DNA of 5,536 bases from Candidatus Zophobacter franzmannii (GTDB lineage Bacteria > Cloacimonadota > Cloacimonadia > Cloacimonadales > JAFGVF01): positions 1 through 5,536 of the forward strand of contig JAVCCX010000066.1 of the NCBI GenBank assembly GCA_030765245.1. Direction: 5' to 3'. Under the pieces are notes generated by a model that made no database searches, was not told the DNA's origin, and saw nothing but the letters and a program-made list of their open reading frames with translations. The position numbers were made by a program, and so were the translations under genes. How positions within the stretch are numbered: the first letter of the stretch is position 1; every line of letters starts with the position of its first letter. Below are positions 1 through 4,742 of the stretch, piece by piece.

Positions 1-448
1 CTAGACTAATACCGGTGATATCCCCTTCGTTAGGAAACCAAGTAGATAACAAAACATATTCTTCTTTTGACAAAGCCATTAAAAAGTCTTTCGGTTCATC
101 CCATATTGAACCATCTTTAAGATAGTTTACATGGAGACCAGCTCCATATTTCTTATCTAAAGCTTCTTTAATTGAATTAAATTTCGATTTGATTGTAGTT
201 CCATAATTATTTGTTGTGAACTCCTCTGTCACAGCTAACACCCTTACGAGAGTTTCTGCTTCATTAAAATTACCAATGTAAGTTTCAAACATAGAATGAG
301 GTTTTGGTACTTCAAAAATAGAACCTCCTTCTCCATCCTCAGTAATTATAACATCAGTCTTTTTGGTGTACTTCTTTAACCCAAATGGTGCAGCGAATAA
401 AATTGTAACCATTACTACTAATACTATTACTGTTACTATCTTCTTCAA
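1..448 (-). CDS. Partial hypothetical protein, probably exported or membrane-anchored (C-terminus off window)
   Basis: An open frame of 149 codons runs off the left edge without a stop. I place the start at TTG (446-448). AGGGG lies 6 bases upstream (455-459), an in-frame TAG lies just before it, and this start gives a classic N-terminus: two lysines, then a hydrophobic stretch at about residues 4-22 (IVTVIVLVVMVTILFAAPFG), then a lysine-rich patch. The first internal ATG (codon 13) would cut the hydrophobic segment in half. There is no lipobox cysteine, so it may be a Sec signal or an uncleaved anchor. The visible mature part is soluble-looking and mixed in charge, with segments such as KPHSMFETYIGNF, SIKEALDKKYG and GSIWDEPKDF. 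I do not recognise a named family; the KYG followed by SIWDEP pattern vaguely recalls small conserved proteins of unknown function. It is co-directional with the pdh operon but separated by a terminator and about 680 bases, so it is probably a separate unit. Confidence 0.55.
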   Translation of the reverse strand, partial: MKKIVTVIVLVVMVTILFAAPFGLKKYTKKTDVIITEDGEGGSIFEVPKPHSMFETYIGNFNEAETLVRVLAVTEEFTTNNYGTTIKSKFNSIKEALDKKYGAGLHVNYLKDGSIWDEPKDFLMALSKEEYVLLSTWFPNEGDITGISL

Positions 449-459
449 TTCTAACCCCT
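446..459 (-). promoter_or_regulatory. Ribosome binding site deciding a TTG start
   Basis: On the minus strand AGGGG (455-459) is followed by a six-base spacer TTAGAA and then TTG (446-448). No other start codon in this frame has a comparable site, and an in-frame TAG just upstream prevents a longer protein. Confidence 0.55.
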
Positions 460-491
460 ATATTTGTTTAAATGTATTTGTATTTAACTAC

Positions 492-519
492 TTGCATGTT
501 CAGCTTTTTCTGCTATAAT
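492..519 (+). promoter_or_regulatory. Possible sigma70-type promoter
   Basis: TTGCAT (492-497) and a perfect TATAAT (514-519) are separated by 16 bases on the plus strand. A transcript would begin near 526 and run rightward into the inverted repeat and hairpin region, where no gene is evident, so it would make a non-coding RNA or run antisense to the pdh operon. AT-rich DNA yields such matches by chance. The same bases read on the minus strand give TATTAT and TATAGC, so the true promoter here could instead serve the leftward gene. Confidence 0.25.
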
Positions 520-630
520 AGTGCTAATAAATGAGCGCAAAGACAATAAAACCTTACAGTAGTTTACATGTTAAACAAATAATGAGGATTTATTATTTCA
601 TGTCAAGTAAGATTTGATTTTTTATCCTAA

Positions 631-650
631 GCTCTATCATCGCTCTATCA
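631..650. repeat. Short tandem duplication GCTCTATCA (period 11)
   Basis: GCTCTATCA occurs at 631-639 and again at 642-650, two bases apart. The second copy begins the left arm of the 13-base inverted repeat described separately, so the left end of that structure is duplicated. Confidence 0.6.
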
Positions 651-775
651 CAATTGCTGTGATTTTCTGCTCCGATTTCCGAGAGTCTCTTGTGCAAACC
701 CTGTGCTAAAAGACAAGAAAGTGGAAAGTGTCTGACGGGTAAATGAATACCTTTTGATTGTTATTGTGATAGAGC
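642..775. repeat. Perfect 13-base inverted repeat enclosing about 108 bases
   Basis: GCTCTATCACAAT (642-654) is the exact reverse complement of 763-775. Part of the left arm can instead fold locally: ATCACA (647-652) with TGTGAT (658-663), loop ATTGC. The enclosed DNA has no gene. This could be a small non-autonomous element with terminal repeats or a long-range RNA stem. I found no flanking target-site duplication, so the mobile-element reading is unproven. Confidence 0.5.
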
Positions 776-833
776 AGTGAAGCGGGAATGTAAACAAAAT
801 TATACACCTTTGAATAAACATGATAATTATATT

Positions 834-915
834 CAACCCCGACAGGGTTGTCTGTTTTTGGGCTCACACCCCAGGATTCACCTGGGGCTATTCACATGTA
901 ACCCTCGGAGGGTTA
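834..915. repeat. Three-hairpin palindromic repeat unit
   Basis: Three hairpins follow one another. The first is CAACCC/GGGTTG (834-839 with 845-850, loop CGACA). The second is CCCCAGG/CCTGGGG (869-875 with 881-887, loop ATTCA). The third is TAACCCT/AGGGTTA (899-905 with 909-915, loop CGG). The outer two share the AACCC...GGGTT core, so the left arm of the first can also pair with the right arm of the third, enclosing the middle one. This is the look of a dispersed intergenic palindromic (REP-like) element. I associate similar triplets with Bacteroidota/Ignavibacteria-type genomes, but that is recollection and was not searched. Confidence 0.65.
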
Positions 916-934
916 GCAAATTAAACTCCCATCG

Positions 935-950
935 CAACTGAGAACAGTTG
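935..950. repeat. Short perfect hairpin
   Basis: CAACTG (935-940) and CAGTTG (945-950) form a 6-bp stem around the loop AGAA. It lies between the three-hairpin unit and the paired 8-bp hairpins, and no T-tract follows on either strand, so it is not a terminator. Confidence 0.45.
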
Positions 951-960
951 AGTTATGTAT

Positions 961-979
961 AACGACTTTGCAAGTCGTT
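961..979. repeat. 8-bp hairpin, first copy of a pair
   Basis: AACGACTT (961-968) pairs perfectly with AAGTCGTT (972-979) around the loop TGC. Its stem differs from the next hairpin (1005-1023) by paired changes that keep base pairing. No T-tract follows. Confidence 0.6.
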
Positions 980-1004
980 TCTTAGCTTCTTACTCTCGAT
1001 ACAG

Positions 1005-1023
1005 ATCGACATGCAATGTCGAT
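1005..1023. repeat. 8-bp hairpin, second copy of a pair
   Basis: ATCGACAT (1005-1012) pairs perfectly with ATGTCGAT (1016-1023) around the loop GCA. TCGAT at 996-1000 can compete for the left arm by pairing with ATCGA (1005-1009). The palindrome ATGTACAT follows at 1022-1029. Confidence 0.6.
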
Positions 1024-1038
1024 GTACATTTCAGTTCC

Positions 1039-1077
1039 GCTTTGCCCCAAACTCACTTCGTTCGCTTTGGTGCAAGC
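1039..1077. repeat. Long imperfect hairpin
   Basis: The arms 1039-1051 and 1066-1077 pair over 11 base pairs (GCTT, then GC, then CCAAA) with one bulged T (1043) and one C/T mismatch (1046 with 1071). The loop is 14 bases (1052-1065). It sits just beyond the pdh terminator and probably belongs to the same repeat cluster as the preceding hairpins. Confidence 0.5.
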
Positions 1078-1083
1078 TCATAC

Positions 1084-1113
1084 AAAGGAAAAGACCCTGC
1101 TTTCACAGGGTCT
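1084..1113 (-). terminator. Intrinsic terminator of the pdh operon
   Basis: On the minus strand an 8-bp stem AGACCCTG/CAGGGTCT (1106-1113 with 1092-1099, loop TGAAAG) is followed by a T-rich run TTTCCTTT. It begins 19 bases after the lpdA stop, as expected for a rho-independent terminator ending this operon. The plus-strand side lacks a good T-tract, so it should work mainly leftward. Confidence 0.85.
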
Positions 1114-1132
1114 ATATTAATAATCTTTAGAT

Positions 1133-2470
1133 TTATACTTTGTGAATCGGTTTACCCAGCCAATCAAAACCAGCTTCCATCAATGCTTCAGAGATAGTTG
1201 GATGTGCGTGGACGGTGTTTGCCAGTTCATAGACAGTACCTTCCATTTGCATTAGAGCTCCTGCTTCACTGATCATATCAGTAGCATCTGAGGCTACAAT
1301 TTGCACACCAAGTACTTCTCCGTACTTCTTCTCGGAAAGTATTCTTACGAAACCTTCTGCAGTTCCGGCTGCAAGAGCCTTTCCGTTTGCATTGAGAGAG
1401 AACTCGCTGATTTTGAAGTCAGCACCTTGTTCAACAAGTTCAGGTTCAGTCAGTCCAATCTGGGCAATCTCAGGTACAGAATAGATATTGATAGGTATTA
1501 TCTTATCGTAATCCTCTTCTATTCCTTTAAGTCTGTTGATAACGGCTAATCCTTGAGCTGAGGCTGCATGAGCCATATAACTTTCACCATTCACATCCCC
1601 AACAGCAAAGATGTTAGGAATCGACGTTCTAAATTCTTTATCAACTTTGACATAACCGTTCTCGAGTTCTACTTTACTGTTCATTTCGGGTAGAATCGCA
1701 GTTCGCCAGTTTGCATTTATGATCTTATCAAATTTTATAACCTTATCACCGACCTTACATTCAGAGCCTTCAATTGTAAACTCTTCACTGTAATGCACCG
1801 GCATCTTGGCTTTCTTTAATTTCTTTTTCATGAAGTTAACTATATATGGGTCGAGTCCCGGGAGAAGATTATCACCTTTGACAAGCAGAGTTGCCGGAAT
1901 TCCCAGAAGACGATAGTACTCTAGAGTTTCCAATGCAACAGGTCCTTTACCAATGATTAGAGGTTTCTTCGGAAGGGCATCTAAGTCAAACAGCCTTTCC
2001 AGTTCAATTACTAATTTGGAATCAACACCTTCGAGGGCTTGCGGTTTGGACCCTGTCGCAATCATGATATTCTCAGCCTGGATAAGTCTATCCGAGACCT
2101 CAATTTCATGAGCACTGAGGATTTTAGCTTCACCCTTCACAAACTCAACATTGTTCTTTTTCCAGAGGTATTCTATGCCCTTGGTAAGTCTTCCTACGAC
2201 AGTTTGAGCTCTGGTTTTTGCAGTAACCCAATCATACCTTAGAGTTTTAGGGTCAATACCCATAATTCCGAACTCTTCAGCAGTCTTAATTCGACTATAT
2301 AGTTTTGCACTTTCAAGCAGCGCCTTGGTAGGGATACATCCCCAGTTCAGGCACATTCCACCAACATACTGTTTATCAATTATGATCGTCTTCAAGCCAA
2401 CTTGTCCGGCTCTAATTGCGGAGACATAGCCCCCTGGTCCGGCCCCAATTATTGCTAAATCATATTTCAT
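1133..2470 (-). CDS. lpdA: Dihydrolipoamide dehydrogenase (E3), divergent nicotinamide domain
   Basis: This is the cytoplasmic FAD flavoprotein that reoxidises the dihydrolipoyl group on E2 and passes electrons to a nicotinamide cofactor. At 445 aa it is slightly short for the family and has no added lipoyl domain. The FAD motif GAGPGG is at 9-14. The redox disulfide is C40/C45 in GGMCLNWGCIPTK. ATGSKP is at 138-143, the second FAD motif AVGDV at 289-293, and the catalytic pair is H423/E428 in HAHPTISE of the dimerisation domain. The start is firm: ATG with AGGAGG seven bases upstream, which overlaps the pdhC stop. The odd part is the nicotinamide-binding domain: GKGPVALE at 174-181 replaces the usual GGGYIGLE type, V197-K198 replaces the acidic residue that normally ends the second strand, and NWRTAI (254-259) stands where GRxPN is expected. 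FAD and disulfide chemistry look intact; cofactor preference is open. Being last in the operon supports service to this complex. pdhD is an equivalent symbol. Confidence 0.93.
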   Translation of the reverse strand: MKYDLAIIGAGPGGYVSAIRAGQVGLKTIIIDKQYVGGMCLNWGCIPTKALLESAKLYSRIKTAEEFGIMGIDPKTLRYDWVTAKTRAQTVVGRLTKGIEYLWKKNNVEFVKGEAKILSAHEIEVSDRLIQAENIMIATGSKPQALEGVDSKLVIELERLFDLDALPKKPLIIGKGPVALETLEYYRLLGIPATLLVKGDNLLPGLDPYIVNFMKKKLKKAKMPVHYSEEFTIEGSECKVGDKVIKFDKIINANWRTAILPEMNSKVELENGYVKVDKEFRTSIPNIFAVGDVNGESYMAHAASAQGLAVINRLKGIEEDYDKIIPINIYSVPEIAQIGLTEPELVEQGADFKISEFSLNANGKALAAGTAEGFVRILSEKKYGEVLGVQIVASDATDMISEAGALMQMEGTVYELANTVHAHPTISEALMEAGFDWLGKPIHKV

Positions 2471-2476
2471 TCGCTA

Positions 2477-2484
2477 TCCTCCTA
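2477..2484 (-). promoter_or_regulatory. lpdA ribosome binding site overlapping the pdhC stop
   Basis: The minus strand reads TAGGAGGA, then six bases, then ATG. The TAG (2482-2484) is the stop of pdhC, so a ribosome finishing E2 stands on the lpdA site. This suggests translational coupling. Confidence 0.75.
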
Positions 2485-3756
2485 CTCCATAATAAGGGAG
2501 ATCGGGTCATTGATATAGCCGATGAATTCCCTGATAAACCGAGTTGTTTCTCCTCCATCGACGATTCGATGGTCAACTGAAAGTGAAAGTGGTAACATCT
2601 GTCCGATTACGATCTCATCATCGACGACAATCGGTCTCTTTGTAATTCTTCCAACCCCAAGTATTCCAACCTGAGGATGGTTAATAACAGGCACGCCAAA
2701 CCAACCACCGACTGAGCCGTAGTTAGTGAGAGTAAAGGTTCCACCCCGCATCTCATCAATGCTGAGTTTTCTATCTCTGGCTCTCTCAGCCAAATCAGCA
2801 AGCTCCATAGCAATTGCTTTAATGCTCTTCTGATCAACACTCTTGATTACAGGAACAACGAGTCCATCCTCAGTATCCATTGCGATACCGATATTGTAGA
2901 AGTTCTTCTTAATAATCTGACTGTTATCCAAATCAAGTTCTGAATTCATCATAGGATGCTTCTTAAGCGACTGCACAAGTGCCTTTAAGATGAACGGCAT
3001 ATATGTTAGTTTCACACCGTCTTCAGCAAACTTAGCCTTGTATTTCTTACGAATATCAATAAGAGTAGTAATTTCTACTTCATCGAAGATAGTCATATGA
3101 GCAGCTGTATTCTTAGACTTCGCCATATTCCTGGCAATTGCCTTTCTGATTTGAGTGATAGGAGTAATCTCAACATCAGGGACATCACTTGTCACAACAT
3201 TTGTTCGTACACTTGTTGCAGGCTTTGATGCATACGCCTGAATATCTTTCTTGGTTACTCTCTGAGCGGGTCCTGTACCCTTTACTTTATTAATATCTAC
3301 ACCTAAGTCTTTCGCCATTGCTCTGGCAACTGGAGTGGCAAGTGTTCTGCCTTTAGGTTTTTCTGTTTTAATTTCTTCTTCAAATCCCTCACCTGTGGAT
3401 GGCAAGAATGAGTTTCCTTTTGCGACTTCGATAGTCCCGACAACTCCTGCAAATCCGTCTTCATCGACAGATTCGTTGGTAGGTTCTTCACTATTAGGTG
3501 CATGAGCTTCTCCCTCACCTTCGATCTCTAACTCAGTTAGCGGACCACCAACATTCACAATCTCACCTTCGTTACCAAAGAGTGTGACAATCACACCCTC
3601 TTTAGGAGATGGGATATCAGTCACAACTTTATCTGTTTCCATTTTTACAAGGGCATCGCCCATTTTCACGGCTTGACCTTTCTTCACATACCATTCGATT
3701 ATGCGACCCTCTTCGAGTCCTTCGCCTATATCAGGAAAATTAAATACATATCTCAT
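2482..3756 (-). CDS. pdhC: Pyruvate dehydrogenase E2, dihydrolipoamide acyltransferase
   Basis: E2 forms the core of the complex and transfers the acyl group from its lipoyl arm to CoA. The 424-aa protein has a single lipoyl domain at about 1-78, with lipoylated lysine K43 in METDKVVTDIPSP. An acidic linker follows (about 79-136). The peripheral subunit-binding domain is at about 138-176 (ATPVARAMAKDLGVD...GTGPAQRVTKKDI), then a second short linker and the catalytic domain (about 197-424), ending in the signature DHRIVDG (395-401) with catalytic H396 and D400. I start at ATG 3756, with TAGGAG five bases upstream. A GTG two codons earlier (3760-3762) lies inside that site and is not credible. 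The gene sits 8 bases after the pdhB stop. The order after E1 alpha and beta, together with lpdA downstream, favours a pyruvate complex. A branched-chain or other 2-oxo acid substrate cannot be excluded from sequence. Confidence 0.93.
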   Translation of the reverse strand: MRYVFNFPDIGEGLEEGRIIEWYVKKGQAVKMGDALVKMETDKVVTDIPSPKEGVIVTLFGNEGEIVNVGGPLTELEIEGEGEAHAPNSEEPTNESVDEDGFAGVVGTIEVAKGNSFLPSTGEGFEEEIKTEKPKGRTLATPVARAMAKDLGVDINKVKGTGPAQRVTKKDIQAYASKPATSVRTNVVTSDVPDVEITPITQIRKAIARNMAKSKNTAAHMTIFDEVEITTLIDIRKKYKAKFAEDGVKLTYMPFILKALVQSLKKHPMMNSELDLDNSQIIKKNFYNIGIAMDTEDGLVVPVIKSVDQKSIKAIAMELADLAERARDRKLSIDEMRGGTFTLTNYGSVGGWFGVPVINHPQVGILGVGRITKRPIVVDDEIVIGQMLPLSLSVDHRIVDGGETTRFIREFIGYINDPISLIME

Positions 3757-3767
3757 GTGCACTCCTA
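3757..3767 (-). promoter_or_regulatory. pdhC ribosome binding site, decides the ATG start
   Basis: TAGGAG (3762-3767) is followed by the five-base spacer TGCAC and then ATG at 3756. Its TAG is the pdhB stop. The upstream in-frame GTG overlaps the last base of this site and so cannot be the start served by it. Confidence 0.7.
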
Positions 3768-4742
3768 GTAGTTAACCAGTTTCTGGATACTGTAGAATAT
3801 ATGTTCAGGTTCGATGCGGTAGAAATCTTCTCCCACAGGTAATGGTATAACTGTATCAAATCCACCAAGTCTTGTTGGAGGTGCTTCGAGGTTAAGGAAG
3901 TTCTCTTCGATTGTAATCGCCATCAATTCTGAAGCAGCACTGAAACTCCTCTGAGCTTCAACAACAGTAAGGATTCTTCCTGTCTTTGCTACAGATTCTC
4001 TGATAGTATCACGGTCGATTGGAGAGATTGTTCTCAGGTCGATAAGTTCAACCGAGATTCCCTCTTTCTTAGCCATAACCATAGCTCTCTGCACTTCTCT
4101 CACCATTGCACCATAAGTAACAACAGTAATGTCAGTTCCGGGTGTTACAACCTTGGCTTTTCCGATTGGAATTGAATACTTCTCTTCCGGTACTTCCTGT
4201 TTGATAGCACGGTAAATCTTCTTTGGTTCCATGAAGATTACAGGGTCATTAGACTCAATAGCGCTAATCAGCAATCCTTTTGCATCATAAGGTGTAGAAG
4301 GGATTACAACTTTTAGTCCCGGTGTATGTGAGTAATAGGCTTCAGGACTTTCTGAGTGATGTTCCAAGGCATTGATTCCACCTCCATAAGGGAAGCGGAT
4401 AACCATTGGAACAAAGAACTTTCCACGAGTCCTGTTACGGAACCGACTAACATGTGATACGATCTGGTTGAATGCAGGATAGGTAAATCCGTCGAACTGC
4501 AATTCTATAACCGGACGCATACCTGTAATAGCCATTCCTAAAGCTGTGCCAACGATTGCAGATTCTGCAAGCGGTGAATCGAATACTCTGTCAGCACCAT
4601 GTTTCTCTTGAAGTCCTTCAGTTACACGAAAAACTCCACCTTCAACTCCTGCATCTTCACCATATACAACAACTTCCGGATGCTCTGTAAGCATTAAATC
4701 CATTGCATCATTTATTGCTTGAACCATGTTCATAACTTTCAT
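3765..4742 (-). CDS. pdhB: Pyruvate dehydrogenase E1 component, beta subunit
   Basis: E1 beta joins E1 alpha in an alpha2-beta2 enzyme that decarboxylates the 2-oxo acid on thiamine diphosphate (ThDP) and acylates the E2 lipoyl group. At 325 aa it matches the usual family length. The pyrimidine-binding domain fills roughly 1-180. GED is at 28-30, and PLAE supplies E60, the glutamate that activates the ThDP aminopyrimidine ring in this family. H128 in ALEHHSE matches the active-site histidine of the Bacillus-type enzyme, and HTPGLKVVIPSTPYDAKGLL is a typical conserved block. The C-terminal transketolase-like domain follows at about 195-325. I choose ATG 4742: AAGGAGGG lies six bases upstream and the codon overlaps the pdhA stop as ATGA. 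A GTG six codons earlier (4758-4760) would put the ribosome binding site inside the gene. No key residue is missing. Confidence 0.94.
   Translation of the reverse strand: MKVMNMVQAINDAMDLMLTEHPEVVVYGEDAGVEGGVFRVTEGLQEKHGADRVFDSPLAESAIVGTALGMAITGMRPVIELQFDGFTYPAFNQIVSHVSRFRNRTRGKFFVPMVIRFPYGGGINALEHHSESPEAYYSHTPGLKVVIPSTPYDAKGLLISAIESNDPVIFMEPKKIYRAIKQEVPEEKYSIPIGKAKVVTPGTDITVVTYGAMVREVQRAMVMAKKEGISVELIDLRTISPIDRDTIRESVAKTGRILTVVEAQRSFSAASELMAITIEENFLNLEAPPTRLGGFDTVIPLPVGEDFYRIEPEHIFYSIQKLVNY

Larger units (their letters stand above)
449..833. other. Intergenic stretch with no convincing gene
   Basis: I see no protein gene here. A 28-codon frame (531-617, plus) lacks a ribosome binding site, and a 62-codon minus frame (648-836) overlaps the inverted repeats and has no family resemblance. 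Visible structure is limited to a promoter-like match at 492-519, a small hairpin GTTTA/TAAAC (562-566 with 572-576) and the inverted repeat system at 631-775. The leader and promoter of the leftward gene (1-448) must lie at the left end of this stretch, but no strong minus-strand promoter stands out. Confidence 0.6.

Noticed and set aside
531..617. A 28-codon plus-strand frame just after the promoter-like match (begins MSAKTIKPYSSLHV)
   Set aside because: No ribosome binding site, very short, and it ends before the inverted repeat. I see no recognisable family; a leaderless peptide cannot be supported from sequence alone.
647..663. CRP-type operator (TGTGA/TCACA halves)
   Set aside because: The half-sites are in everted order (TCACA...TGTGA) with a 5-base gap, not the TGTGA-N6-TCACA arrangement.
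648..836. A 62-codon minus-strand frame in the intergenic region
   Set aside because: It overlaps both arms of the inverted repeat, has no convincing ribosome binding site and its composition looks random.
831..954. Possible integron attC site (ATTCAAC at 831-837 and GTTGAGT at 948-954 fit RYYYAAC and GTTRRRY)
   Set aside because: The degenerate 7-base boxes are expected by chance at this frequency. The interior folds as separate hairpins rather than one long imperfect palindrome, and there is no cassette gene or integrase.
834..1077. CRISPR array
   Set aside because: The hairpins differ in sequence, size and spacing. There are no identical direct repeats with unique spacers, and no cas genes.
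955..1197. An 80-codon plus-strand frame across the hairpin cluster into lpdA
   Set aside because: Its sequence is a translation of the palindromic repeats and the terminator and it runs antisense into the end of lpdA. It is most likely an artefact of repeat sequence.
2607..2840. Alternative-frame open frames inside the pdh genes (for example 2607-2840, 3303-3518, 5122-5343 minus; 1301-1549, 2039-2242, 4726-4950, 5045-5389 plus)
   Set aside because: All lie within strongly supported enzyme genes in other frames and show no independent start signals or domains.
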